A stretch of 64,000 nt of DNA from Strigamia acuminata. Lineage: Eukaryota; Arthropoda; Chilopoda; Geophilomorpha; Linotaeniidae. Both the position numbers and the translations under genes were made by a program. The stretch is from the NCBI GenBank assembly GCA_949358305.1, contig OX442315.1, positions 17,262,427 through 17,326,426 on the forward strand, given 5' to 3'. The notes under the pieces were generated by a model. The model was not told the DNA's origin, did no database searches, and saw only the letters and a list, made by a program, of their open reading frames with translations. Of this stretch, positions 25,501 to 39,433 are shown one piece after another (position 1 is the stretch's first letter; each line of letters opens with the position of its first letter).

Positions 25501-28500
25501 GAGCTAAAAACAAATACAGAAATGTAAGTAAGAAAAAACAAATGATTTAGTACCTCGGAAGTATTAGTAGAAGTAGTATTTAGCATTAAAAGCCATTTCA
25601 TATTCTGAAGGTTAGTTATAAATACAAAAAATAAATTAGTATTAGACAGAACAGACGAATCACCCCAAAGAACCAAGTTTAGACACTCGCAGAAATACAT
25701 CAAAACAATTCATTAATTATTATAATACATAAACGCACCAGAAAATCTTTATGGTTTAAAACCAAAGTGAGGGGAAAACCCGTGTAGTTTTCAACAAGAT
25801 AAGGTGAGGATGGGATATCTGTTTTTGTAGTAGATACTAAATTCACTGCATCGCTGAAAGACTGAAATTTAAAAATAAAAATCACTGTAAGAATACATAT
25901 TGAAATCTATTAGATTAAAGTAGTTTACTTCTCCAAGATTTGTTAACACTTCTAAACTCGTTTTCGATATGACAAGATCCATAACATCTTGAGATTTGAT
26001 CAATAAAGTCGTTTTAGGAATTTCAAAAACCATTTCTTCTACCTCGTCTTGATCGTTGGTAGCAGGCGGGTCGTTATTTACTCTAATCTAATTAAAATTT
26101 AAAATTAAAATTTACAATTGCAAATTCGCATTTAAAAAAAATTATACAAACTTCAAGAATAAGTTCCCACGGTCTGATGGTACTTTTATTCGTCTGAACA
26201 CGTTCGATAAACGGCTCCCACAAAGCAAGTTTCTCATTGTAGCACAACATTTCAAGACTGAGACCGCCGCTGATTTCAAGCTTCAAATAATTAAAATGAG
26301 TATAAAACGCTTTTCCATAAACAAATTAAAATTAAAGTCGCATACATCTTTACTCCAATTCTTCATTTCAGCGTAACAACTGCTCTCCAAAAGCAGCATG
26401 GGTACTGTTTGAAGCCCAACACCAATTTCCAAAGTCAACAAAATCGTTTTGACCCGTATAAACATCTAAAAAAAATATATTATGGTAATTTTAAATCCAA
26501 CCTTCCTTCACTCGAATTAAAAACAAAATACTTGTTCGTTTCTGGGCTTCTTTTCCAGATCGGTTGAAGGCCAGTTTGCGATCTGGTCTTCCACAACCTC
26601 CACACCTTCTTCTAATAATTAAAATAAAATAATTAAACATTTAAAATATCAAGTCTAATACGCACGTACCTGGTTTCAGGAACCAATAATCAAGATAGTG
26701 TCTAACTTGCCATAAATCGGAGTAATTCATCTCCACGACCCCAATCGAAACATCCGACATCTAAATAAATACAGAAATAAATTATTTAGTGATGTTGCAA
26801 CTTCAAGTCATGTGTCAAAAAATAACCAACCGGTGGAGCCGAAAATTTGGACGCTATGGACGATAACAAGCGCACTGACGCAGGTGTCATATGCAACTCA
26901 ATATCGCCAATATCTAAATCAATATGCATTCCTTCTCCAGTTGGCATACTGCTGGATAAACTAATATCACAAGGGCTTAAAATCTAGAAGAAAAAATAAA
27001 AAATGAGACAAATGAGCTTTAACAACTAGTTTCTCACTTCTCAAACCTCAGTCGTCGAATCAGCCCTAAATACTGGATTGAAACAGCAACTTAATATTTG
27101 CAACCCGTCAACAGATCCAGACATGGTTTGCCTATCGGGTGTCATTTTTAATCGAAAAGACGCCTCCATCTGCGTAAAATAAATGCATTACGCAAACTAT
27201 CGCATTTTAACGCAATCTCTGCATTGTTTTTTTTACATTTAACATGACTCCATACGTGTTGATGCTTGAAATATCATCCAGGAGTATAATATCTGGTTTT
27301 TCAATATGCAACTTAACAGTTGTGCTGTATTTAGATATTTCTGAAAGTAAATAAATAAATCTCTAAAGTAATAATACAGGGAAATTAATATTTTCTGAAA
27401 TACCTGGTAGTTGTTCTTCCTTAGAAATTTGGGTAATATTCGATTTGGATTTTGTCAACTCTCTTGTTTCTTTAGCTTTCAATTCATTAGATTTAGACGA
27501 TTTAGATACTTTAGGTTCTTTAGGGTCTTTAGCTTCTTTAGCTTCTTTAGATTCTTCGACAGCAAAGAACTGCGATATCATCATCAAATAATCAGGACAG
27601 GCAACCAAACTGAAGCTGTAAACCTTGACATCGACTGAAATAATAAAAATTGTTTTATGCAGATTTTACCTAAAATAAATTTCACATTTTCTTACGAAAT
27701 ATATCCGCAGTAGCATCCTTTTTAAACGTCACGTCAACCATATTGTGAGAATCTGCCGATGTTCTTTCCATGAGTCTCGTGATAAAACTTTTCTGGCTCT
27801 CTCGAATGTCATCCAAGATGCAATTCACCAACACAACGTTCGCACAAATACTTTGATCTGAAAATATTTCTCCTTTCACCGCAACTACGTGTAATTCAAA
27901 TTTAGCCAACGCCTGCGATGGATTCCGGTTGACAACACCCTGGGTCTAGAATAAAATTAATTAAATAAAAATTATAATTAAAGACAAATAAACAAATTTT
28001 CCACGTTACCAAATTCGAACTTCCGGAGTATAAAGTGGCCGACAACTTGTCTAATGCGAAATAAAACTTAAAAGACGTGTAAACAGTCTGAAGTGAAGGT
28101 GTTAGCGACTCCTCGGCAACAACGGATAACTCCCTTCTTGGATCTATTTAAAAAAAAAAAAATAAATGAATAAATATTAACATTAAGTATAGAAATGACA
28201 ACTTACTTGAAACAACACTGTCTCTAACAACGGGTTCGGTAACAGCTAAATCCAGCATCGTGATATCAATTTCCCTCAAATCACTGATTGGTTCTTCGCT
28301 TAAATTCTCATTCAAAGCATTCATTACGAAAGAGTAGTCTTCTTGTGAAGCTGTCACCTAAATATCTTTAATTAATTACCGATGCGTACACGTTTCGTCG
28401 TACTTACAATGACCATTCCCAATTTGCCATTGATATCTATTTGGGGAATATCAACACACCACGATGCTGACAAGTTCCGCTTGATATTTAAACCTATAGT

Positions 28501-31500
28501 GATAGGTTTCAATATCATGCATTCGGTTTTCAATTCAGCTGTCGTTTTATCCCAAAGTCCTCTAAAAAAAATTGGAATTAAATAAAATTAATTTTTAAAA
28601 AAAAATATATTTTTTTTTAATTATTTAAATGTCTACCTCGATGCTTTAAAATCCTGCAACTTTATCGTTAGTGACTCGAGGATAGGCGGGGTCGGGTATT
28701 GAGTCATCGATGTTTTACCGAGTGTAAATTTATTTTCTAGAGTCAGTTTACCCATGTCCAGAAATAACACTTCAAGAGACTTCGAATGTTTCGGCATGAC
28801 AATTTCTGGCGCTTTCATGTTCACCGATAAACTAATCCGTGATGCTTTCTCGTAAGCCGACTGTATGTTTTCCTTTGCAACCTCAGCCGCTTTGGCAGCG
28901 GTCGCTTTAACCCTGTCGATCGCCACTTGAAAATTACTAGCAAAATTCTGCAAAAATTTGTAAAAAAAAAAAAAAAAAAAAATTACTTCAAAAATTCAAT
29001 AAACACAAGTTATTCTTACCATTATATCCGTGACTACTTTATTTATGAAGAAAATGCGGATTTTTCCTAGTTTCGCTGCCACGCTCATGTCACATTTTGC
29101 CATATTAGTGTAATTGTCGCCAACCGTGGCAAAGTTATACACGGCAATCCTCGTGTCAATAACTTCTTTCCCAATCACGGACAATATCTGATAAAACCAG
29201 AAATAATAAATCACATTTGAATTCAAATTTCTAATGCACAATTTATTACCCGTGGATGAACTGCACCTGGCGTTGGATCGAGAGCTAAAATACTTCCCAG
29301 AACATTATGAACTGATGTCATCGATTTCTGAATAATAACTTCCACTTTAACACCTAAAAGTTTACATCAAAACACTAATTACGTGCGCAAAATGGTCATT
29401 CCTTTCAATAATTACCTCCGACATTCAAATCGAGTACGTTTCTTGCATTCGAACAAATCGACACCGATACAGTAGTCAACTGCGCAACAAATTTTAAATC
29501 GACGTCTTCCCCTTTTTTTCTACCGATCAATTTGCGTGTGCTCGATTTTATCTGTTTGTCCATAATAGAAGGTGCGGTCGATCTGGTCGATTTTTCTGAT
29601 CGCATCGAATCGGATCGAGTTCGGGGCAAAGGTGCTAGCGCCTGCTGAGGTATCTGTGACTGGACTCTATCCAATTCGGCGACAAGATCCTTAGCGAATT
29701 TCACCGAATCCAGTATCGCTTCTTGATGAAGTACCACCTTCAATTCTGCAAATTTAACTACAATTTGTTGCACGATTCGATTGTAGACACTCGCAAACAC
29801 GGGAGATTTTTTGTCAGCCTGTATTAAACCGCAAATTATGTATTTGTATGAAAAAAATGTTTGCAACAACTCACCATTTGTACTTGAACCGTACACAAGT
29901 GTGCATCGGTGGACTTTGAAAATTTTGGTGTCTGAATAATATAAACTGGCGTATCACTACCAACAGCTTAAAATAAGAAGAACAGTTAAAAAGGATTTAT
30001 AATTTATGACGTTTCTTGTTATTAATAATTCACAAAACCTTTAATTTGTGTGTTCACGACTTCAATTGCTCCTAAATAAACATCGACAATCGTGACGTAT
30101 GTACGAGCTTTCATTTCCACGCCGAGATTTTTCACAGAAAACCTCATAAAATCAATTTCTTTATCGTTGAGCAGCTTGCTGATTATTAAACTGACCTAAT
30201 ATCAGTTCAAAAATGTATTTAATTAATTCGAAAAATACACTTTCCATGCTTTCTACAGACCTCTCCAAGCTCGAAAGAGAATTCCACATTCGTCGACTGA
30301 ACTTCCTCAACATCTGGGCGCGCAGCATCTTCTTTGGGATTAAATTTTTTCAACGCTTTCACATTTCTGCTGTCAACGTTCAACATCCGCGACGAATCAA
30401 TTGTTTTTTTAGTCCCGTCCTAAATAAAAATTAATAGTTCATTACGATGTAATAAAGTATATCAAATTAAACTTTTACGGCTGGGGATTTTTGGTCCAAC
30501 AAAACCAAAGGATCGTCGTTGGACGGTTCGGCTGGAGGTTGAGGAATACTAAACAAAAGTTTAGCCATTCGCAGAACTTTCTGATCTGACAAATTGAAGT
30601 GCAAGTAAGGGAGACTAGCGTGCACTTTTATTCTAAAAATTAAAAAAAAAAACACCAATAATTATTAAATAAACGTCAAACTATTTATAATTTATACAAT
30701 ATTATACTTTGCAAGTCGAGGATCATCCATGATTACTGACTTCTGAAGTTGAACCTCAATATTAGTGGGCTGCCAAATATGTAATGCCGTTTTCGACTTG
30801 TGACGTGCAGTGATCCAATCGTCGCCCATCGATGCAAATAGAACTTGTATTCCGGATAAGTTCAGAACGTACTTGTCGTAAATCTGAGCAATCATTTCTT
30901 TCATAATTTCTTCCTGCAAATTGTGCTTATTTAGTTTAAAAAAATCAGTAACTTCAAAAATTCCACTCAACGTACCTGCGATGCGCCTTGTTTCGACAAC
31001 ATACTCAAGGACATAACTCCTTCGGGTGTTTCGTGGCGCTTAATACTATGCATTTTAAGATTACCCATGTCAACTAAAAGAAGTGGAACGTTCCTAAACA
31101 ATAAAATCAACATTTAAATCATTTCAATACACATTCCATTCCAAATCTTACTTCTGATAAACGCCGTTCTCAGGAACAATCAAATATGGACCTTTCATAT
31201 CCAATTTTAAATCCAAATATTTATGCTTGTCGATCGCATATTGATAACTGGTAGCCGAATAGTCCCGTATGTCATCGAAAGTACTTGCAGCTGCAGCTTG
31301 AAATTTCCTAAACAAATAAAAAATATTGTGTTACGGATACACCGACATAAATGTTTGTTATTGCTCACGAATAAACTTCAACGTTCTTCGGTGGTTTGAA
31401 AAATGTCGCGAGTGTATTGACGGTGTCCTGCAATAAGCGTGGTTAGTTTAATTCAACATCTCCGAACGATTAACTTACGGCGTGGAACATAATTTCCAAC

Positions 31501-34250
31501 GGGTTGGAGCTGACGTGAAGTCGTTGATCACAAGTGCCATCCAAAGGTGCCGTTTCAAAAAGGACGTTTAATAGCAGCGCTTTTGTCCCTTTCTCCGTGG
31601 CTTTTGTCGTAACAAGTGTGGGTAAAGTGCCAGCTGCGTCTGGTCGAAAACCGGTGACGGACAAAGTGCCAACAGTCGTAGTGATTCTACACGATCAAAA
31701 ATCAGTGAATTTTTATTTTTTTGTGGTAAAAATTAAGATAAAAAATTTACTTGACTGCATTAGCCGAAGGTCTCTGTTCAACAGCACTTTTAACATCAGC
31801 CAGTTTGAGATGTAGGACATCTGTTTTGACCGGTTTTGAATCGTCCACGATTGTAATACGCAATTTCTTCAAGTGTAAATGAACTTGGTGTTCTATAAAC
31901 TAAAGAAATCAAATTATTAGTATCGTTTAATTAGATTTCACTAGTAACTTTTAATTTTTACAGTTTTAGGATAAACGGCCGGTGTCATGTTTTCCGAGTA
32001 TCCAATCGCGTCGCACAACTTCGCCTTCTCTTCTGGCGACATGGCTTCTTCGAACTGTTTAACTAAAATAACAAATTCATTCCCAAATTCCTTGAAAAAA
32101 CAAATTACGGTAATTCTCACGTACCAAGACTCGTTTCCTCCTTTTTATCCTTCTTTTTTCCAAACCATCCACCGAACCAACCACTCGTGCTTGATTCTGC
32201 TTTTTTAAGTCCACTTCGTTCAAACTTCAATAAAAACAAATTAAATAAAAATAAATAAAAAATTCATCAAACTTTGACAATTATTTACCTCGAAATCTGC
32301 TTGCTTTCTCACTAAAGCAATATTAAATATGTCGAGTTCCTTTTCGTAATTCTGCATAAGATTGTCGGCGGCTGTTATTTTCCCCATTAAAACTTGTTTG
32401 TAGCAGTCCTTGTAACCGTGGCAAGCTTTGCGATGAGTTTTAATGTGAATCCACGCCCAATCTCGAGCTTTCCTACGTACATCTTCCTCCAGAATACATT
32501 GATAAGCAAAATGCCACCTAATAAAATCGAAAACTAGTACAAATTTTTACAAATTATCACCATCACCACAAAATACCAAGCCTTCGCGTGTCCTTTCACG
32601 GGTACGTCTGGTCTGTATTTCCTGTAGCGGGAGCTTATTGTCATCCATTCGAGTGATTGTGACAGAATTAAAATGTCTTGATATTGAAATTTGGATAATG
32701 AAAATGATAGGTCATCCATTATAAGAGACAATATTAATTTTGGGATCGAAAATTCGGGATGCGATTGTTCGGGTTTGGGATTGATCTGTAGTTTTAATGT
32801 CGAATTAATTGGCCCGAGAATAGCGTTGATGTTGACTGGCTTAAACGTATCGGTCGAGATTCCGTTCATAAATGCGTGAGTTCGTTCTCGATCGTCCATG
32901 TCGCTGAATAGTTTGGTTTTACTGTTCCAGTAGAAGGCACAATTGCTCATTGTCACCAACTGGAGTTGAAGAAAACATTGGAATTAATGCGCAATTACAT
33001 TAATTGAATGTAAATTACTTTGTATATCATTTTGACATTGGCATCCTGTACTATACCAACTTTCCATTTATCGTCAGTACTTTCAAAGGTCAGGGTATGA
33101 AGGGTGAGTCCAAACGCGAATGGATTTCCCGTATGGGACAATTTGTCTTCGTAACGAACGTGAATGTCCTTGATATTAATCTGAAGATTTTTAATCACTT
33201 GAGTCACCAGTTTTTCAGTGAAGGTGTCTTGTTGAGGGTCACGTGGCTTTTCTAAAATTAATTACGTAAATATTAAATTGTATGTTTTGAGCTATGTGAC
33301 CTTGGATTTGACAGTTACGGAAGTCCTGTTGTTGGATTTTTAGTTCAGTATTTTAACATCTGTTTGTAGAGATATTGAGAATACAAAACTAAAAATCTTA
33401 GTTTTTTTTTTATTAATTTGATTCATTATTTTCATTATTTTTATATTTGATAATTATTATTTTTATTTTTTTTTACTTAAGTGTGATATAAACGAAACAT
33501 ATTCAGGCTTATCTTGATTTATAGTGATATTAATGCATTAAAGTTCAAGTGTAATTGTAGAAGAAAGAAAAAATAGTTTGAAAAATATTAATTTGGTATT
33601 TTAATTAATTTTTATTTGTTTTATTTGTTATTTCACTTACTTCTCTCTTCTTCGATTCGTTTAGCCTCTTCTAATTTCTTAATCAGTTGTTGTTTCGTGT
33701 CCCAAGCAATTTTCTCCTCTTTTTCCGCATTGTATTTCACGTCTATTACGATCAATTACAATTAATTAAGTGCAATGTGTTTGTCACAATTTAGCTCAAT
33801 TATTATTACCTGAGTTTGGAACTACGAGTAATTGAAGGTTTTCAATGGAAGCCACAACTGGAGCATTGTACAAATTTTTCCACGGTATTTTTAGCACAAG
33901 TTTGCCTACCCAAAACAAAACGAAAAAAATCCAATGGTTACAAGATATTTTCGTTCTGAAATACCGAGTTTGTTTACCAAGTGAGCCGAATGTTGTTTTC
34001 ACGGGCAAATCAAGTTCGTTCAATGCATTTTCCTTCAAAATCAAATTTTGTAACACAACGTCACCTACAGAGAGTAAATTTTACAAAATGAAAAAAAAAC
34101 ATTAGCGATAACCCATGCAGATGTTTTTAATTTTATGTATACAAGTTTACCTCCCCATATGCCTAATTTTAACTGGGAGCTGTCGAGATTTTGGACATAA
34201 CTTCCTAAAAACTTATTAAGTAAATCGGTGACAATAGATTCAAACACCAT
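19537..34250 (-). CDS. VPS13: VPS13 (A/C type) bridge-like lipid-transfer protein, many exons
   Basis: VPS13 proteins carry lipids between organelles at contact sites. The N-terminal chorein domain is clear: [48 protein letters not shown], then [15 protein letters not shown]. It continues with [19 protein letters not shown] and a Ser/Lys linker with [10 protein letters not shown] (32.2 kb). The C-terminal half has [12 protein letters not shown] and [12 protein letters not shown] (adaptor-binding region), [15 protein letters not shown] (21.6 kb), then [14 protein letters not shown] and [19 protein letters not shown] (20.7 kb). The last exons give [15 protein letters not shown] and finish [14 protein letters not shown] at 19537. 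No UBA domain is visible, which argues against VPS13D. Introns are mostly 50-70 bp; one of 347 bp spans 23,671-24,017. One exon needs a 1-nt correction (separate entry). An upstream out-of-frame ATG lies 8 nt before the start. Confidence 0.93.
24174..24243 (-). other. VPS13: Apparent 1-nt frameshift in VPS13
   Basis: The exon of about 24,303-24,150 enters in phase after ...NNTVLTLE and reads [27 protein letters not shown], as expected for the family, but this frame stops at TGA 24171-24173. The next exon ([15 protein letters not shown]...) continues only from the +1 frame, reading ...[12 protein letters not shown], which is closed upstream by TGA at 24244-24246. One base must therefore be missing between 24,174 and 24,243, perhaps in the ACTTTGAAG stretch. 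It could be an assembly error or a real allele. Confidence 0.75.
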
Positions 34251-36456
34251 GTCTGCATTGGTCCAGTAGCCGATATTCTATAGGTACCATGAGCCGATTA
34301 GTTCATGTCGGCACTAGAAACTGCCACACCCAAGATGCAGCAGGGCTCCAAAACCGCCTGGTAGTAGCGCTGCAGTGTACCTCTGGTGGTGAATTTTGGT
34401 AAATTCAAACATAAAATAAGGAAATCTTCGTTGAAATTCGGTTTTTAATTTTAATGTATGATTACGGTATATTTAGACAAATAGATGTGTTTAAATTTGT
34501 AGAAATAATTTTAATAAAGATCCAAACTGGAAAGTTCTTAATGTAAAATTAGTATGTTGGTTTTTTGTTGGTTTTAATTTCCAAGAACATTTTTATATTT
34601 TTCTGCTCGGGATTTTATGGGCTTCCTTTTGTGACAAATATTCATTTGCCCTACTAACTTTTGACTAATTGGTGAAATCAAAATTTTGATTGTTGTTTTT
34701 GTAAATATTTTGATTGCTGTTTTTGTGAATATTTCGATTGCTGTTTTTGTGAATATTTCGATTGCCGTTTTTATGAATATTTCGATTGCTGTTTTTGTGA
34801 ATATTTTGATTGCTGTTTTTGTGAATATTTCGATTGCTGTTTTTGTGAATATTTTGATTGCTGTTATTGTTGTGAATATTTTAATTTTATTGGTAAACAT
34901 TTGATTTTTATGGTGAATATTTGGTTTTTTTATAAATATTTAATTTTTTTGGTGAATATTTAATTTTTTTGGTGAATATTTGATTTGGTGAATATTTGAT
35001 TTGTGAACATTTGGACTAACAAGTAAGTGTGAATTTTTTTTTTCTCTGTCAGCACTAGGTCAACATGTTTAGTTTTTTAATCTTATAATGGGTAATTGTT
35101 ATATGGTATTTTTAGGCCCTCTGATAGTAAAAACTAGAACTGATACTGCTGTGATTGTTTATTAATTGGTTTAATTGATTTAATAATTATTGTTGTGAAA
35201 TAATAACTTTTATTTTTTAATCTCAGATCAAATTTGAGATCAGAACCTTCTCGTTATGATTTTAGATTTGTTTGTGTAATTTTTATTTGGAAAACATTTA
35301 GATTTTAATACCAAAGATGAATTTTATTTCTTGAAGTAATGTTTGAAGCCACACACAGTGGATAGAGCTGCACCTGAAAACTTCTCCGCATTGCACCGTG
35401 CATCAGAAGCAGCTCCTTGGCGCTTCACTGCAGTGCACGATGCACACGAGAGTAAATTTTTTATTTTCTTCGGTAAATAAAAGTCTCAACACTTATATCA
35501 TTTACCAACTTGCCTTTTTATATTTTCGCAACCACATAAAAAATCTAACTGTAAAAATTCACGAATTTACCATTACTCCAAAGAAGCTGCTACGTAAGTG
35601 ATTATAGGACCCGATTATGTGCCCCCAAAGTTCTGCGCCAACTTTTTTTTTGCTTGGAGTGACGAAAACCTCTAAAACTCTAGAACTGGCACACAAGACA
35701 GGGGAAGATTTATGAATCTGTAGGGCCCTTCTCGCAACCAATTTGAAAAAATTTTCAAAAATAAATTCTATTTTAAATTTTTTTTTTTCAAATTAAAATT
35801 TTTTTTCCAATATTTTCGCAAACAGACAGAAAAGATGTAAAATAAAATTAATTATCCAAAACGACAAGATAAATTTGTTGTAAAATGACAACATCAAAAT
35901 GATCACAACGCCATCTTCTGTTAAAACCAAATAAAAACAATTTGTAAGTGTATTTGAATCAATTCTCGCTTAAGATTACTTTTTTTTCTCGAGTTCCGGA
36001 TGTGATAGACACAAACGCGGCGTAGATTAACATTTTGATTTATCTAAATACTTGCTACATGTTTTGCAGATGTCCCCTACGCACCACTTCCGGTTTCGAT
36101 AATGAATTTATTTTCACTTTGCATCATAGGTGACGCCACACGACAACTAAACGCAATTTCTTCCTGCATTACTCGGTAGTTGGGGAAGGATCACTAATTA
36201 GAAGTAAGAAAACTACGTGTAAATTGAAATATTTCTGCTTTGCCTGTTCGATTCGCACATTTCGGGCTTTGATTATTCAAAATAAAGGCAAATAAAGCCT
36301 CGATCGCTCTACAATTGACCGCAATCAGCCGCAAGTGTGCGAATATTTTCGAGTTACTTGAATTATTAATAGTGGTATTTATACAATTTATTTCTATAAA
36401 TTTATTTCGCATAGTTCTCTCTTATTTCGAAGTGAAAACAAGCAGTTTTAAAAAAA
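34251..36456. other. Divergent intergenic region of VPS13 and FBXO28
   Basis: This holds the VPS13 5' UTR (34,251-34,390, noticeably GC-richer than its flanks) and the FBXO28 upstream region. Between them lie a 24-bp tandem repeat and AT-rich filler. A 100-bp GC-rich patch near 35,365-35,455 with GTGCAT/TGCACG-type palindromic words is unexplained. Open frames around 35.4-35.7 kb have no domain signal. Confidence 0.45.
34684..35005. repeat. 24-bp tandem repeat (about 8 good units), then degenerate units
   Basis: The unit ATTTCGATTGCTGTTTTTGT plus GAAT repeats with period 24 from about 34,684 to 34,876 with few changes, then decays into GGTGAATATTTGATTT-like units to about 35,005. Because 24 is divisible by 3, both strands show open frames with 8-residue repeats. 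These are artefacts, not genes. Confidence 0.9.
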
Positions 36457-37936
36457 ATGCAATCCGTTATAAAATCCGCACCTTCGAAGAAATCAATAAG
36501 TGACCACCAATTAAAAATAATTGACCTCCCAAGAGAAATTTTGGAAAAGTTCTTTTCTTATGTTAGCTTTGAACAAATTAGCAAATCTCGCCTGGTAAGA
36601 ATTATTTCTTGTATCAACGCACGTCACGTATCAATATTTTTGTTTGTTTTCCACAGGTGTGCAAACACTTCGAATTGATTTGCAGTTCGATGTTGAACAC
36701 GTCGTTTTATCGAGTACAGTCGATTATGCTGAGCAGATTCCAAGCAATAAAAGCGCAAATGCCGCGAAGAGAATCTGCTCGTCGTAAACATCCTGCAGCT
36801 CGAGAGTATGATATTGTTGAAACGATGCACATGCGACTCACTTTACTTCAAATGTCATTTGGTAAACACATAGAGCGAAAGCACTGTTGCTTTTTCGCTG
36901 GAGAAGTAAGTGGATAATCCGAAAATAAATTAATTCAATGATTAAATCTTATTTTTAATTTTAATTTTTAGATTTTGGATGAGGTTTATCGCATATTGCG
37001 ATATATGAAGAGCACACCGACGTTGGCTCGTGCTTATAAAGTGACTGATGAACTGTTTGATTTGTCTACGATGGCTATGGAATATTTCAAAGAGCAAATC
37101 GAACCTTCGTTGCCCGAAATTAAATATTTTGGATCAGAATTTCTTACTAATTTACCTTGTGAGTGCGGTAATAACAATAGGATGTTTTGTTCGAGTTGAT
37201 TTATCTAATTTCTTTTTTTTTTAAATTCAACTGTAGCATCGAGATCGTCACGTTCTTGGAAATTGCTGGATACTCCAGGACCCAGTACCAGTACTAGTTC
37301 GAGCAGTTTTGATTGGTCGTTGTTGAACGAGGAAATTTCCGAACCTTCTGACAGTGATGATAGATTGAATAAGAAATTAAATTATGTTCAACAAATTATG
37401 AAAAAGTATAATATTAGAAAATGATAGGAATTGATTTAATTTGATTAATGATCAATTTTTTTAGACAAGAAAAAAGACACTGGAAATTAGTTCGAGACGT
37501 AAAGAAATACCAAACTCATATGAAAGCTCAGAAAAACCGTATTAAAGAACTAACGAATCGTTTAGACGAATGCAACAAGAAAGAAGAGGAAAGTTCAAAC
37601 AAATTCAACGCTATTTTACAGGAAGTTAATAAATGCAAGACAGAATTGCAGTATTGGCGTTCAAAATCACCTGCTAATCAAGTTTGCAGCATCTGCAGCA
37701 CCGAATCGTCGGACGACAATGATAGATCGCCTGCGAAACAGAATCGTGGCTCCGAATCATGCGTAACGAATCCCAATCAAGATTTCGTTCCCATTACCAC
37801 TGCCAACACAGACAAGACAAAGACAAGTGTTAACGTGCCATATTCGACGTTCGCGAGCGAAGAATTCGAGCAACCGGTTACGAAAAGACTCAAAAGAGAA
37901 GCCGAGTTTGAAAATAGTTTGCCTACTTATGTTTGA
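36457..37936 (+). CDS. FBXO28: F-box only protein 28 (SCF substrate receptor)
   Basis: Five exons: 36457-36594, 36657-36905, 36972-37158, 37237-37405, 37465-37936, all GT-AG with matching phase. The N-terminal F-box (IDLPREILEKFFSYVSFEQI...VCKHFE, about residues 22-60) recruits SKP1 in an SCF ubiquitin ligase. The body has the hallmarks of FBXO28: QMPRRESARRKHPAAREYDI, a MRLTLLQMSF block, CCFFAGEILDEVYRILRYMK and STMAMEYFKEQIEPSLPEIK. A predicted coiled coil follows in the last exon (KAQKNRIKELTNRLDECNKK...). The C-terminus has a basic KRLKRE cluster and a CSIC motif. The Met at 36457 opens the first exon directly before the F-box. It is divergent from VPS13 and convergent with myosin V. Confidence 0.9.
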
Positions 37937-39433
37937 CGTGACAACTGAAACAAATCACTGTTTTTTTTACGTGAAAAAGCCTTAATAGAATTTATATTAT
38001 GTCTAGAATGTACATAAAAAGACTAAATATCGGATGTATGTATTGCCAAGTTAATCACATAACCCAAAAATTAGTTTACACTTTGTAATGGATTACACTG
38101 TCCTATATTTTTATAAACGAGTCGTGTTAACTTATTTTTGACAACTTAAACAGTGCACTAAGTCCGTTATATGTAAGGTATACATTTTTTCTTTTTTAGG
38201 AAATGGTGATCCGAGTGATTGTGTAATTTTAATTTAATAATGCAGGTGTTTTCAATTCGTTTTTATCTTGGAATATCTATTTATAATGTTATTTGTAACG
38301 TACGCTTATACTTGCATAGTTTTTAATGCAAAATCTCAATGTTATTACTATAAAAATGAATGAAAAAACATTTTTGTTATCCAATATCCTTTAAGTTATT
38401 TTATTAACTCTTTGAATATAATCCGGTAAAATATTTTCTTTTTTTGTCAAATTTTTATGTTTAATTAATTCAGTTGTCAAAGCATTTTATTCTGGAAAAA
38501 AATACCAAAAAACCTATGAAAAGAATGAACCAAATGCATTTTTAAGACAATAAATATCACAAGTGCAACATATATAAATTAATACGACATAACCCCTAAT
38601 TACTGTTAAATAATTGCAATAGGCAAACCAAACCGTAACAAACATTACAAAATATTTTAGTAAAAAAATACAAAAAAATATATATATGGAATGCAAATTA
38701 ACCCCAGTTTTCTGTTTTCTATTTTCTATGGAATATATTTTACAGAACCCATCAATATTCATGACAAGTGCAATTTATCATTACTGTGTTTACCATAAAT
38801 AAATCTACAATTGTGGAATGGTAAGTAGCATTGCCGTACGCTTAATTCGAACCTCTTGCTGTTGATACGATAAAATATTCAATCAAATCCTGAAAATTTG
38901 ATAACCAATTTGTCCTAGCGACAAGCGACAATTTTTATATATTTACACGCGGCAGATCTATGTAAACATCACCTAAACGGCACTTTTATTTAATTATTGT
39001 TATTTAAACCGTTAATTCTAAGCCCTGGATTTCCTAACAATTTGATATACCGGTTAATTCCACATTTAATCGATCATATATTTACAAAAAAGCGTTATTT
39101 TTCTACCTCACAATTTCTAATGCGCAAATAATACACAAACGATACAAATATACAAATAATTATTCAATTTTGCACCATGTAAAAATAAATAACATCTATT
39201 ACCATCAATCTGTACAACAATAAACACAATTTACACAATTATTTTCTTTACATTAACTTTGTTTTAACTACCACAGATTAGTTTCTTTGAGAAAACAAAC
39301 ACACAATGAATAATTATGTATCTGTTTTCACTATGTCGCAGACTAAATTATTCAATTAAAAAATAAGAGGAAAACAAAGAAATAAGATGGGGAAGAAGCG
39401 TTTCATTATACAATAAAAAAAATCATTATTCTT
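37937..39433. other. Convergent 3' flanks of FBXO28 and myosin V
   Basis: About 1.5 kb of AT-rich sequence without a supported gene, holding both 3' UTRs. Short open frames (for example 38,514-38,762 minus) are hydrophobic or AT-driven with no motif. Confidence 0.5.

Noticed and set aside
27411-27638. Phe/Arg-rich + frame
   Set aside because: It is antisense to a Lys/Glu/Ser-rich linker exon of VPS13.
34684-35005. Regular 24-bp repeats resembling a CRISPR array or a repetitive protein gene
   Set aside because: There are no distinct spacers between units, the host is an animal, and the open frames on both strands follow from the period being a multiple of three.
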